DNA of 36,383 nucleotides, from the NCBI RefSeq assembly GCF_018139695.1, contig NZ_JAGSOG010000061.1, positions 1 through 36,383 of the forward strand, in the 5' to 3' direction. The notes under the pieces were generated by a model. The model was not told the origin of the DNA and did no database searches. It worked only from the letters and a program-made list of their open reading frames with translations. Within the stretch, counting starts at the first letter, position 1; each line of letters starts with the position of its first letter. The DNA comes from Actinospica durhamensis. Its GTDB lineage: Bacteria > Actinomycetota > Actinomycetes > Streptomycetales > Catenulisporaceae. Below, piece after piece: positions 16,763 through 25,010 of this stretch. Made by a program: the position numbers and the translations under genes.

Positions 16763-16845
16763 CGGAGCCCGGGGGGCACCGTTCCACCGCGGCGGCGATC
16801 ACGTTCCAGTCGTCGCGCCGCGCACGATCTGCGGTGCCGTTCCGC

Positions 16846-16851
16846 TAGCCT
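16846..16851 (+). promoter_or_regulatory. -10-like TAGCCT, 7 nt before the CheB-domain start
   Basis: TAGCCT, then 7 nt, then GTG 16859, with no Shine-Dalgarno sequence. Same geometry as at the two TetR genes. Confidence 0.45.
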
Positions 16852-16858
16852 CGAACCC

Positions 16859-17446
16859 GTGCAGGCGGACAAGCGGTACGCGGTGGTCGCCGTCGCGTCC
16901 TCGGCCGGCGGTATCACAGCGCTGGGGGCGGTGCTCGGCGGGCTGCCGGCGGGGTTCGCGGTGCCGGTGCTGATCGTTCAGCACCTTGATCCGCGGCACG
17001 ATACCGTCCTCGCGCACGTGCTGGCCCGCAGGGCGCGGCTGCCGGTGAAGCTTGCCGAGGCGGGGGAGCTGGCCCGGCCGGGCACCGTGTACGTCGCGCC
17101 GCCCAATCGGCATCTGGTGGTGGGGGCGGCGGGGCTGCTGGCGTTGGCGGACAGTGAGCCGGTGCATTTCGTGCGTCCGTCGGCGGACGTGCTGTTCGAG
17201 TCGGTGGCCGGCGTCTACGGCGCGCGGGCGATCGCGTGCGTGTTGAGCGGTACCGGCAAGGACGGGGCGCGGGGGGTGAGCGCGGTCAAGGCGCGCGGCG
17301 GGACCGTCCTCGCGCAGGATCCGGAGTCGGCGGATTTCCCCGGCATGCCGCAGGCCGCGGTCGCGACCGGTATGGTCGACCTCGTGCTTCCCCTGGACGA
17401 GATCGCGCCGGCCGTCGTCCGGCTGGTCACGCCGGCGGCCCGGTGA
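16859..17446 (+). CDS. CheB-type methylesterase domain protein (stand-alone)
   Basis: A 195-residue CheB catalytic domain without a receiver domain. The catalytic triad of chemotaxis methylesterases is present: Ser15 (VASSAGG), His42 (IVQHLD) and Asp135 (LSGTGKDGARG). The segment RPGTVYVAPPNRHLVV is also family-typical. GTG 16859 begins the similarity and has a -10-like box 7 nt before it. The stop overlaps the start of the CheR-PAS gene (GTGA). In many bacteria this domain is fused directly to CheR-PAS; here the two are separate but coupled. There are no chemoreceptor or flagellar genes in view, so it probably modifies a non-chemotaxis sensor or partner. Confidence 0.9.
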   Translation: MQADKRYAVVAVASSAGGITALGAVLGGLPAGFAVPVLIVQHLDPRHDTVLAHVLARRARLPVKLAEAGELARPGTVYVAPPNRHLVVGAAGLLALADSEPVHFVRPSADVLFESVAGVYGARAIACVLSGTGKDGARGVSAVKARGGTVLAQDPESADFPGMPQAAVATGMVDLVLPLDEIAPAVVRLVTPAAR

Positions 17447-19305
17447 CCGTGAACGGCGCCCCGCCCGAGCTCGAGCCCGGCGGCGATCTCGAGGAACTGC
17501 TGGTCTTCATCCGGGAGACGCGCGGCTTCGACTTCACCGGCTACAAGCGCTCCACGCTGGCCCGGCGGATCCGCAAGCGGATGGCCGACGCCCGGATCGC
17601 CGACTACGCGGACTACCGGGACCGGCTCGAGGCCGACGCCGAGGAGTTCGAGGCGCTGTTCAACACGATCCTGATCAACGTCACCGGCTTCACCCGGGAC
17701 GCCGAGGCCTGGGCCTACCTCCAGCGCGAGGTGCTGCCCGAGCTGATCGCGGCCCGCGAGGCGCAGGAGGAGATCCGGGTGTGGAGCGCCGGGTGCTCCA
17801 GCGGCCAGGAGCCCTACTCCCTGGCGATCCTGTTCGCCGAGGTCCTCGGCATCGAGGAGTGCGCCCGGCGGGTCAAGATCTACGGCACGGACGTGGACGA
17901 GGAGGGGCTGCGCGAGGCGCGCGCCGGCCTGTACTCGGCCAAGGCGCTCGAACCGCTCGCCCCGGAGCTGCGGGCCCGGTACTTCGAGCCGCACGGCGCG
18001 CAGTTCGTGTTCCGGGCCGACCTGCGCCGCCGGGTGATCTTCGGCCGCCACGACATCACCAGGGACGCGCCGATCTCGCGGCTCGACCTCCTCGTCTGCC
18101 GCAATACCTTGATGTACTTCAACTCCGAGGCCCAGGCGCGGATCGTGGACCGGTTCCACTTCGCCCTGCGCGAGGGCGGCCATCTGTTCCTGGGCAAGGC
18201 GGAGATGCTGCTGTCCGACGGCGAGCGCTTCGAGGTCGCCAACATGCGCCAGCGGATCTTCCGGCGCCGGCCCGGCGAGTCGGCGGCGCCCTACAATCCG
18301 GCGCCGCTGCGGATGGACGCCACCAGCGGCGCCGAGGTCCGCGAGGCCGGGCGCCGCCGCCAGCTGCGCGACCTGACGCTGGAGACCTCCCCGAACGCCA
18401 CCGTCGCCGTCGACCCGGACGGCGCGGTCGTGCTGATCAACGCCGCGGCCCGGCTCCAGTTCGGCCTCACCACCTACGACCTGAACCGGCCGTTCCGGGA
18501 CCTGGAGATCTCCTACCGGCCGATCGAGCTGCGTTCGCTGATCGAGCAGGCCGAGAGCGAGCGCCACGCCGTGCGGGTCGCCGCCGCCGAACGGATGCGG
18601 CACGACGGCGAGACCCAGTTCCTCGACATCGTCATCCAGCCGATGGCCGCCGCCGACGGCCGTCCGGCCGGGGTCGCCCTGACGTTCGTGGACACCACGG
18701 TTGCCACGCGGCTGAACAACGAGCTCACCCGCACGCGAGGCAAGTTGGAGTCGGCCTACGACGCGTTGCAGTCCACGAACGAGGAGTTGGAGACCACCAA
18801 CGAGGAGCTCCAGTCCAGCATCGAGGAGCTGGAGACCACGAACGAGGAGCTCCAGTCCACGAACGAGGAGTTGGAGACCACCAACGAGGAGCTCCAGTCC
18901 GGCAACGAGGAGCTGGAGACCATGAACGAGGAGATGCGGATCCGCTCCGGGGAACTGGACGAGGCCCGCAGGTTCCTCGAGGGCGTGCTCTCCAGCATCG
19001 CGGCCGGCGTGGTCGTGCTGGACGCCGATCTGCGCGTGCACAGTTGGAACCGGGGCGCGGAGGAGCTGTGGGGGCTGCGCGCCGGCGAGGTGCATCTGCG
19101 GCCGTTCTTCACCCTGGATTTCGGCCTGCCGACCGACGAGGTGCGCCGAGTCGTCGCGGACTGCCAGACCAGCGGGGCCCGGTCCGGGCCGGTGGAGATC
19201 GCCGCCGTCAACCGGATCGGCCGGTCCATCGTGTGCTCGATCGCCTGTTCCCCGATGGACGGCGGCGGTGTCGTGCTGCTGATGGAGGGGACCGGCGGGC
19301 CCTGA
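17443..19305 (+). CDS. CheR methyltransferase - PAS - coiled coil - PAS protein
   Basis: About 620 residues. Residues ~10-270 are CheR: an N-terminal helical part (FIRETRGFDFTGYKRSTLAR), the SAM site in RVWSAGCSSGQEPYSLAIL and the motif LLVCRNTLMYFN. Residues ~310-435 form a PAS domain (ETSPNATVAVDPDGAVVLIN). Residues ~440-500 are a coiled coil made of tandem NEELETT/NEELQST heptads. A second PAS domain (GVLSSIAAGVVVLDADLRVH) ends the protein. No histidine kinase follows. GTG 17443 overlaps the CheB stop. It resembles the CheB-CheR-PAS sensors found in non-motile bacteria, split here into two proteins. Glutamate methylation of a partner in response to a PAS-sensed signal is inference. Confidence 0.9.
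   Translation: MTVNGAPPELEPGGDLEELLVFIRETRGFDFTGYKRSTLARRIRKRMADARIADYADYRDRLEADAEEFEALFNTILINVTGFTRDAEAWAYLQREVLPELIAAREAQEEIRVWSAGCSSGQEPYSLAILFAEVLGIEECARRVKIYGTDVDEEGLREARAGLYSAKALEPLAPELRARYFEPHGAQFVFRADLRRRVIFGRHDITRDAPISRLDLLVCRNTLMYFNSEAQARIVDRFHFALREGGHLFLGKAEMLLSDGERFEVANMRQRIFRRRPGESAAPYNPAPLRMDATSGAEVREAGRRRQLRDLTLETSPNATVAVDPDGAVVLINAAARLQFGLTTYDLNRPFRDLEISYRPIELRSLIEQAESERHAVRVAAAERMRHDGETQFLDIVIQPMAAADGRPAGVALTFVDTTVATRLNNELTRTRGKLESAYDALQSTNEELETTNEELQSSIEELETTNEELQSTNEELETTNEELQSGNEELETMNEEMRIRSGELDEARRFLEGVLSSIAAGVVVLDADLRVHSWNRGAEELWGLRAGEVHLRPFFTLDFGLPTDEVRRVVADCQTSGARSGPVEIAAVNRIGRSIVCSIACSPMDGGGVVLLMEGTGGP
18766..18938 (+). repeat. Tandem 21/42-nt coding repeat (heptad coiled coil)
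   Basis: Near-identical 21-nt units encode alternating NEELETT and NEELQST heptads, so the full unit is 42 nt; about four full units are present. Wording such as AACGAGGAGCTCCAGTCC recurs almost exactly. It lies between the two PAS domains of the CheR protein and could shrink or grow by slippage in steps of whole heptads. Confidence 0.85.
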
Positions 19306-19357
19306 CACGGCGCCCGAATCTTGCGCGATACGCGGGCGCCGGACGGTGATCGCGGCG

Positions 19358-19363
19358 TATCCT
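19358..19363 (+). promoter_or_regulatory. -10-like TATCCT, 6 nt before the GAF-ANTAR start
   Basis: TATCCT, then GCGGAT, then ATG 19370, without a Shine-Dalgarno sequence; probably another leaderless gene. It lies in the 64-bp gap after the CheR-PAS gene. Confidence 0.45.
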
Positions 19364-19369
19364 GCGGAT

Positions 19370-20257
19370 ATGCCCCCCCTGTCGTCCGAACCTGGCCGGG
19401 AAATCGACCAGGCGCTGCTGAACGCTGCGGTCGAGCGCCGCCGCGCCGAGCGCGCCGCCGAGATCGCCGCCCGGCACGAGGAACGGATGGCGGCGGCGGC
19501 CGAGGGGATGCGGGCCTTCCACGGCCGGATGGCGAGCACGCACCGCCACGTCGAGCAGCAGCACCGGACCGCGGCCCGGATCCACACCGTGCACGCCGAG
19601 CGGCTGCGCCGTTGGTCCCGAGGTCCGATCGACGCGAAGGAGCAGCCCGGGCTGGTGCAGGCCGTCGCTGAGACGCTCGGCGCGTCGGGCGCCGCGCTCA
19701 CCCTGTTCGAGCCCGAGACCCTCATGGCCGCGTCGAGCCCGGCCAGCAGGACCGCCCAGTGCCTGGAGTTCGCCCTCGGCCAAGGGCCGGCCCGTGCATC
19801 GGTCGAGCTGTGCGGACCGGTCATCGCCGCCGGTCCGCAGATGGCGATCGCCTGGCCGATCTACGGTCCCGCGGTGGAGCGGCTCGGCATCCGCGCGGTC
19901 GCGGCGGTCCCGGTCGTCGCGGCCGGTGCCTCCCTCGGCGCCCTCACCGTCTTCGATCCGCCGCGGGCACACGGCCCGGACCTGGAGGCGTTCGAGGCGG
20001 CCGCGGGCACGCTGGCCGTGTCGTTGCTCTCGTCATGGTCCGCGTCCGAGGCCGACGGGCCCTCAGGTCGGCCGCCGCTCGTCGACCAGGGCGACCTGTG
20101 GGTGGTGCTGAACCAGGCCGTCGGCATGGTCTCGGTGCAGTGCGGATCCAGCACCGCGGACGCGCTCGCCCTGATCAAGGCACACGCCTTCGCCGAGGAC
20201 CGGTCGGTGGACGAGGTCGCCGCCGCGATCGTGGACCGTACGCTGCGGCTGGGCTGA
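19370..20257 (+). CDS. GAF-ANTAR domain regulator with N-terminal coiled coil
   Basis: A 295-residue soluble protein. Residues ~8-85 are a charged helical stretch rich in Arg, Glu, Ala and His (ERRRAERAAEIAARHEERMA), probably a coiled coil. Residues ~95-220 are GAF-like, ending in VPVVAAGASLGALTVFDPPR. The C-terminal ~60 residues are ANTAR-like: LNQAVGMVSVQCGSSTADAL, then LIKAHAFAEDRSVDEVAAAI. ANTAR domains bind paired RNA hairpins and block transcription termination. The signal sensed by the GAF part is unknown. It follows the CheB/CheR-PAS pair, suggesting one sensory pathway that ends in RNA-level control. A second GAF-ANTAR gene follows. Confidence 0.85.
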   Translation: MPPLSSEPGREIDQALLNAAVERRRAERAAEIAARHEERMAAAAEGMRAFHGRMASTHRHVEQQHRTAARIHTVHAERLRRWSRGPIDAKEQPGLVQAVAETLGASGAALTLFEPETLMAASSPASRTAQCLEFALGQGPARASVELCGPVIAAGPQMAIAWPIYGPAVERLGIRAVAAVPVVAAGASLGALTVFDPPRAHGPDLEAFEAAAGTLAVSLLSSWSASEADGPSGRPPLVDQGDLWVVLNQAVGMVSVQCGSSTADALALIKAHAFAEDRSVDEVAAAIVDRTLRLG

Positions 20258-20265
20258 CCGGCTGA

Positions 20266-20308
20266 CAGGGCTGGCGAGAATCGGCGAGCCCTGCGATACA
20301 TGTCGCAG
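20266..20308 (+). terminator. Two mutually exclusive hairpins after the first GAF-ANTAR gene
   Basis: CAGGGCT (20266-20272) can pair with AGCCCTG (20287-20293), and CTGCGA (20291-20296) can pair with TCGCAG (20303-20308). The two stems share CTG at 20291-20293, so only one can form. This is a terminator/antiterminator-like layout between the two ANTAR genes, though a plain terminator is also possible. Confidence 0.4.
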
Positions 20309-20532
20309 TCTACTGAGATTATTTTGGACGGCGGATTATCGGCGTGTGCCTGTGTGGCTTGAGCCGAGAGCGATAGGGTGAGAGTGCCGCGCCAGATCTC
20401 GGGCGGCGCGGGCATCCGTACGTGATCGTGTACGTTCCCTGTGTCTGTTCGGGCTTTTCCCGGGTGTCAGAGCCGACATCCCGACCCCTCGGCGTCGCCC
20501 GGGGGCGATATCCATCGCGGAGGCACGGGCAG

Positions 20533-21261
20533 ATGACCGGAGAGCAGCAGCTGATCGAGGTACTCGTCGAGGCTGCCGAGGCCCTGGTCGACGGCTTCGA
20601 TGTGATCGATTACCTGCACACCGTCTCCGAACGCTGCGTGGATCTGCTGCCGGTGGAGGCCGCCGGGGTGATGCTGGTCGACGAGCGCCACCGGTTGCGG
20701 CCCGCCGCGGCTTTCGGCGAGAGCGCCCGCCTGTCGGAGCTGTTGGAGCTTCAGGCCGACGCCGGGCCCTGCCTCCAGGTGTTCCGGACCGGCGCACCGG
20801 TGGTCAGCGCAGAGCTCGAAGCCGACACCGGGCACCTGCTCGGATTCGTCGAGGAAGTCGGGTTCGCCGAGGAGGCCCGGATCGCCGGGTTCGCCTCCGT
20901 ACACGCCCTGCCGCTGCGTCTGCGTGTCTCGGTCATCGGCGCTCTCGCCCTCTTCAGCTCACGCCCGGGCCCGCTCAGCGACTCCGACTTCCGGGCCGGC
21001 CGGGCACTCGCGAACGTGGCCACGATCGGGATTCTCGCCCAGCGCGACACGCACCAGCCCGAACTGCTCGCCGCCCGGCTCCAGCAGGCCCTCGCCAGCC
21101 GGGTGATGATCGAGCAGGCCAAGGGCGTTGTGGCCGAACGCCTCGGGATCACGGTGGACGAGGCGTTCGCGCAGCTGCGCCTGCGCGCGCGGGACCACGA
21201 GCTCCACCTGTCCGATCTCGCCCGGGACGTCGTCCGGTCGTCCGGACTGCCTGACGCATAG
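20533..21261 (+). CDS. GAF-ANTAR domain regulator
   Basis: A 242-residue protein. Residues ~25-160 are a GAF domain (SERCVDLLPVEAAGVMLVDE, then LQADAGPCLQVFRTG and VHALPLRLRVSVIGALALFS). Residues ~175-240 are an ANTAR domain (LQQALASRVMIEQAKGVVAE, then RLGITVDEAFAQLRLRARDH), with the conserved Ala/Arg positions of the RNA-binding three-helix bundle. ATG 20533 follows GGAGG at a fair distance; the frame is open upstream to 20422 without similarity. This is the common actinobacterial GAF-ANTAR type. It is a likely antitermination factor acting on unlinked RNAs. The 275-bp upstream gap holds the hairpin pair and an A/T-rich stretch that may be its promoter. Confidence 0.9.
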   Translation: MTGEQQLIEVLVEAAEALVDGFDVIDYLHTVSERCVDLLPVEAAGVMLVDERHRLRPAAAFGESARLSELLELQADAGPCLQVFRTGAPVVSAELEADTGHLLGFVEEVGFAEEARIAGFASVHALPLRLRVSVIGALALFSSRPGPLSDSDFRAGRALANVATIGILAQRDTHQPELLAARLQQALASRVMIEQAKGVVAERLGITVDEAFAQLRLRARDHELHLSDLARDVVRSSGLPDA

Positions 21262-21387
21262 TCGGCGGTTCGGTTCGGTTCGTGACGCGGGCGCGAGACA
21301 CGACCGGTGCCCGCCGCGTGGTCACGTTCGGTCATGCCGTCGATACAGTAGGCTTCTGATCACGACTCGGGAGACGGGCAGCCACTG

Positions 21388-22629
21388 ATGTTCGATGGTG
21401 ACCAGGCCACCGTCACCGCCGGGCCCTGGAGCGACGGGTCGACGCGGGGACGGCTCACGCGTCTGCCGCGCGTGTTCGCGCTCGGCGGCGACGTGCGGCG
21501 CGCGCTTGTACTGACCCTCGTCTGGGAGATCGTCGGCGAGGTCGTCGGCTGGGCGGCGTCGTCCCTGATCCTGCCGGACAAGGCCGACCTCAACGCGACC
21601 CTCGCGCGGCACATGTTCCCCGGTCAGCACCTGAGCCACTTCGAGTCGATCTGGGTCCGCTGGGACGGGAACTGGTACGGGCTGCTGGGCACTGCGGGCT
21701 ACGGCTCGCACGTGTCCAACCTGGACGCGTTCTTCCCGGCGTATCCACTGCTCATCCACGTCGGCGGGGTCCTGCTCGGCGGCCGGTACCTGGTGGCCGC
21801 GATCCTGATCAACAGGCTGCTGCTGTTCCCGACCGTGGTGCTGTTCATGAAGCTGGTGGCGCGGGACGAGCCGGGCGACGGCCGGGAGACCGAGCTCGCG
21901 CCGCTGATGATCCTGCTGATCCCCGGTGCCGTGTTCTTCCTCGGAGCGCTGACCGAGACGCTGTTCGTCTTCGCCTGCCTCGCCGCGATGCTGGCGATGC
22001 GCCGGGAGCGTTGGCTGGCGGCCGCGGCCGCGTGTGCGCTGGCCACCGGCACGCGGCTGCCCGGCGTGGTGCTCGTCGGAACGCTCGCCCTCGAGCTGCT
22101 GCTGCGCCGCGAGTGGCTCAAGGCGGTGTACTGCTCGGCCATCGGCATGCTCGGCCTCGGGCTGTTCGCGCTGTACACGCTGGTGACGCAGCACGACCTG
22201 CTCGCGTTCAAGCACGCGTATCAATACGGCTCCTGGAACGACCAGACCTTCACCCTGAACGTGCTGCGCGGGCCGTTGCGCTACGCCCACGAGTTGGTCC
22301 ACTATCCTCCGACGCACGGCTACGGCGGCATCGTCACGCTGCGGTACCTGGTGGCGCTGTTGGCGGTCGTGGTGCTGGCGGCGCTGTGTTTTCGGCGGCT
22401 GAGCTGGCCGCTGCGGTTCTTCGTCGTGGGCACCGCGCTGATCCCGCTGCTGTCCGGATCGATGTTCTCGTATTACCGGTACGCGATGATCCCGCTGCTG
22501 CCGATGATGGTGCTCGCGACCCGCTGGCTCTCCACGCGGCCGGTGTGGCGCGACTCGGCGGTACTCGCCCTCGCCGGTGTGGCGATCTTCGACATCATGG
22601 CGTTCACCAGCGGGCACTGGGTCAGTTAG
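21388..22629 (+). CDS. PIG-V-like mannosyltransferase, integral membrane
   Basis: A 413-residue multi-spanning membrane protein with about ten hydrophobic segments. The signature IWVRWDGNWYGLLGTAGYG followed by DAFFPAYPLLIH matches the WD...Y...GY...FFPxYP pattern of the PIG-V/GPI mannosyltransferase 2 family (GT-C fold), where the Asp after Trp is catalytic. Bacterial relatives use polyprenyl-phosphate mannose to glycosylate lipids or secreted proteins. ATG 21388 follows GGGAGACGGG. A -10-like TAGGCT at 21349-21354 may be its promoter. The next gene begins 33 nt after its stop. The acceptor is unknown; cell-envelope glycan or protein mannosylation is inferred. Confidence 0.8.
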   Translation: MFDGDQATVTAGPWSDGSTRGRLTRLPRVFALGGDVRRALVLTLVWEIVGEVVGWAASSLILPDKADLNATLARHMFPGQHLSHFESIWVRWDGNWYGLLGTAGYGSHVSNLDAFFPAYPLLIHVGGVLLGGRYLVAAILINRLLLFPTVVLFMKLVARDEPGDGRETELAPLMILLIPGAVFFLGALTETLFVFACLAAMLAMRRERWLAAAAACALATGTRLPGVVLVGTLALELLLRREWLKAVYCSAIGMLGLGLFALYTLVTQHDLLAFKHAYQYGSWNDQTFTLNVLRGPLRYAHELVHYPPTHGYGGIVTLRYLVALLAVVVLAALCFRRLSWPLRFFVVGTALIPLLSGSMFSYYRYAMIPLLPMMVLATRWLSTRPVWRDSAVLALAGVAIFDIMAFTSGHWVS

Positions 22630-22662
22630 GCCATATCTCTACGACTGGAGAGCCGGGCAAGG

Positions 22663-23298
22663 ATGACATCCGATTCCCCGCGAGGTCCGGTACCGCCGCA
22701 CAGTTCCCGACCGGAGCCCGCCCGTCCGCTCGGCGGACGGCTGCCGCTGGCCGATCCGGCGACGCTCGCCCCCGCCCAGCGCGAGCTCTACGACCGGCTG
22801 ATCGGTTCGTGGGTGGTGTTCACCGACAAGCTGGGCATCCGGTCGACGACCGAGGACGGCCGCTTGATCGGCCCGTTCAACGCGCTCCTGCTGCATCCCG
22901 AGGTGGCCGCGAAACTGTTGGAGTTCCAGGCCGCCGAGTCGACGAACACCAGCCTCTCGCCGAGTGTGCGCGAAGTGGTGATCATCGTGCTCGGCTCCGT
23001 GTACGGCGCGGACTACGAGCTGTACGCGCACACGTCCGTGGCGCGGACCGTCGGACTGGCCGAGGAATATGTCCTCGCACTGCGCGGCGGAGACATCCTG
23101 GAGGGCCTGGGCGAGCACGAGCAGCTCGCCGCACGGCTCACCCGTGCACTGGCGACGCGTCACCACATCGACGACGAGCTGTATCAGGAAGCCGAGTCGG
23201 CTTTCGGGGCGAAGGGCCTGTTCGACATCGCCGCCGTGATGGGCGTCTACCACACGGTGTGCACCATGCTCACCCTGTTCGAGGTGCCGGCGCCGTAG
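22663..23298 (+). CDS. Carboxymuconolactone decarboxylase-family protein
   Basis: A 211-residue, all-helical protein. After a ~30-residue Pro/Arg-rich start it has the CMD core: ELYDRLIGSW, FNALLLHPEVAAKLLEF, LSPSVREVVIIVLGSVYGAD, then YELYAHTSVARTVGL. The E/H pair of the CMD motif is present, but the CxxC of AhpD-type peroxidases is absent, so a peroxidase role is unlikely. ATG 22663 follows GGCAAGG. It is close behind the mannosyltransferase gene, perhaps co-transcribed, with no obvious functional link. The reaction is unknown; decarboxylase or lactone chemistry is only a family-level guess. Confidence 0.8.
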   Translation: MTSDSPRGPVPPHSSRPEPARPLGGRLPLADPATLAPAQRELYDRLIGSWVVFTDKLGIRSTTEDGRLIGPFNALLLHPEVAAKLLEFQAAESTNTSLSPSVREVVIIVLGSVYGADYELYAHTSVARTVGLAEEYVLALRGGDILEGLGEHEQLAARLTRALATRHHIDDELYQEAESAFGAKGLFDIAAVMGVYHTVCTMLTLFEVPAP

Positions 23299-23310
23299 TG
23301 CCCGGGCCGA

Positions 23311-23362
23311 TCAGAGCCCTGCCCGCTCCGCGACACTCGCTCGCGCGCGAACAGGGCCCTGA
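23311..23362. terminator. Candidate bidirectional terminator
   Basis: TCAGAGCCCTG (23311-23321) pairs with CAGGGCCCTGA (23352-23362), 10 of 11 positions. The 30-nt loop holds further GC-rich pairing. It lies in the 71-bp gap between two convergent genes. Confidence 0.55.
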
Positions 23363-23369
23363 CGGGGGC

Positions 23370-25010
23370 TCAGCCTCCCGCGGTGATCGGGATGGTGCTC
23401 GCGCCGGCGCCGCCGGTGACGGAGTTGGAGGCGTAGACGACGTTCGGGTCGGCCGAGCAGGCGGACTGGTCGGTGACGTCGAAGCCGTAGCCGGTCGCGC
23501 TGCCGAGGTTGAAGGTGTTGTGCGCGAACACGTTGCCGCAGCCGAAGCCGGTGTAGAGCTGCTCCACCAGGATCCCCTGCTCGTAGGCGTCGATGCCGGT
23601 GTTGCCGGTCACCGTGTAGCCGTTGCCCTTGACGTCGACCCAGGCGACGGCCGAGTTGGCGCCGGCCTCACCGGTGGCGTTGAAGGAGTTGTTCTCGATC
23701 GTGCCGCCGGTGGTGCCCTCCTTGACGTCGATGTTCTCGGCGGTGATGCCGGGGCCGAGAGTGTTGCCCTCGATCACGTCGTCGTTCGAGGTGTCCGGCT
23801 GGCCGCCGCTGTAGGTGCCCCAGTTGCTCTGCGCGCTGCCGATGTAGATGCCCTCGCCGTATCCGGCCTGGTACTGCCCGGTGTCGGTCACGGTGTTGTT
23901 CTCGACCAGGTCGTCGCTGCTGAAGGCGCGCAGGTGGATGCCCTCGTCGCCGATGTCGGTGACGTGCAGGCCGTTGATCACGTCGTGGTCGGCGCCGTCG
24001 AGCACCACGCCCTTCTGCGCCGTGGTGACGCTGAAGCCGGACAGCACCCAGTAGCTCGCCTCGAGGTGCACCGCGTAGCCGCTGTCGACGTTGTAGCCGG
24101 AGAGGATCGCGGTGGACGGGCCGGTCAGCGTGATCGGCGCGGCGGAGGTGCCGCTGACGGTGGGGCTGAACTCGCCGGTGTAGGTGCCGGCGGCGAGCTG
24201 GATGGTTTCGCCCGGGACTGCCTTGTTGAGGGCCGAGGACAGCTGACTGGCCGTCGCGACCTGCACGACGGTGCCGGTGGAGGTGGAGGTCGCGGTGGGG
24301 GACGCGGATGCTGATGCCGAAGCGGAGGCGGAGGCGGAGGGTGACGCCGAGGCCGAGGCCGAGGCGGACGGTGACGCGGAGACCGAAGCCGAAGCCGACG
24401 CCGAAGCCGACGGTGTCGCGCTGGCGGAGGACGAGCCGCCGGCCGCGGTGAGGCTGAAGTCGTCGGCGTCGTAGGTGCCTTCGCCGTACCAGCCGTGTAC
24501 GTATACGGATACCGAGGTGGTCGAGGCGCCGGTGGTGAAGGTGGTGGACAGCTGGGTCCAGCCGCTCGCGGCCGGGATCCAGGAGTCGGAGTAGCCGGTG
24601 GCGCCGAGGTAGACGTAGTCGCCCTCGACGTACGCGGTCAGGGTGTACTGGGTGTTCGGCTGCACCGTGACGGTCTGCGCGCACTGGGCGTCATCGGAGG
24701 ACGTGGCCGCTCCGGACAGGGCGTAGGAGCCCGCGTGCACCGGCGAGCCGACCACCGAGCCGGTGCCGGCGTCGCAGCTCCACGGCGTGAGGGTGCCGGT
24801 TTCCAGGCCCGGATTGGTCAGCAGGTTGGTGGCGGCGTCGGCCGTGGGGGCCAGGACCAGGGCTCCGGCGGCGAATCCGGCCGTGAGCGCGGCCGCGGCC
24901 AGCGTGGCGGTCAGCGCGGAGCGGCGGGTCGGCGCGGTGCGGGCGGCGGTGGTCCGGGGTGCGTCCGGCGCGCGGTCGGCGCGGCGGCGGATCCGGGGGC
25001 GGTGGTTCAC
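23370..25010 (-). CDS. Secreted right-handed beta-helix protein with carbohydrate-binding-like domain
   Basis: A 546-residue exported protein. Residues 1-59 are a long signal peptide with an Arg-rich start, a twin-Arg (TRRSAL), a hydrophobic Ala/Leu core and cleavage near ADA-A; Tat export is possible. Residues ~61-190 resemble a CBM-type jelly roll (NLLTNPGLETGTLTPW, SGWTQLSTTFTTGA, YDADDFSLTAAGG). Residues ~191-246 are a Ser-Ala/Pro linker. Residues ~248-546 form a parallel beta-helix with repeated turns such as VIEGNTL, VENNTV and TVTGNTG, as in pectate-lyase-like proteins. GTG 25010 follows GGAGGGAG on the minus strand. It probably binds or cleaves a polysaccharide; catalytic residues are not identifiable. 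A DasR-box-like site upstream fits a saprophytic role. Confidence 0.85.
   Translation of the reverse strand: MNHRPRIRRRADRAPDAPRTTAARTAPTRRSALTATLAAAALTAGFAAGALVLAPTADAATNLLTNPGLETGTLTPWSCDAGTGSVVGSPVHAGSYALSGAATSSDDAQCAQTVTVQPNTQYTLTAYVEGDYVYLGATGYSDSWIPAASGWTQLSTTFTTGASTTSVSVYVHGWYGEGTYDADDFSLTAAGGSSSASATPSASASASASVSASPSASASASASPSASASASASASASPTATSTSTGTVVQVATASQLSSALNKAVPGETIQLAAGTYTGEFSPTVSGTSAAPITLTGPSTAILSGYNVDSGYAVHLEASYWVLSGFSVTTAQKGVVLDGADHDVINGLHVTDIGDEGIHLRAFSSDDLVENNTVTDTGQYQAGYGEGIYIGSAQSNWGTYSGGQPDTSNDDVIEGNTLGPGITAENIDVKEGTTGGTIENNSFNATGEAGANSAVAWVDVKGNGYTVTGNTGIDAYEQGILVEQLYTGFGCGNVFAHNTFNLGSATGYGFDVTDQSACSADPNVVYASNSVTGGAGASTIPITAGG
24273..24440 (-). repeat. Low-complexity Ser-Ala linker repeat
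   Basis: GAGGCC/GAGGCG/GAAGCC-type hexamers (plus strand) encode alternating Ser-Ala with occasional Pro and Val. This is the interdomain linker of the beta-helix protein and a slippage-prone tract, probably a site of O-glycosylation (inference). Confidence 0.85.

Noticed and set aside
20291-20308. Hexaloop hairpin near ANTAR genes as a canonical ANTAR target
   Set aside because: ANTAR targets are paired hairpins with A at loop position 1 and G at position 4; this loop is TACATG and its neighbour has a 14-nt loop, so the rule is not met.
22963-23060. AhpD-type alkylhydroperoxidase function for the CMD-family protein
   Set aside because: The redox CxxC motif is absent.
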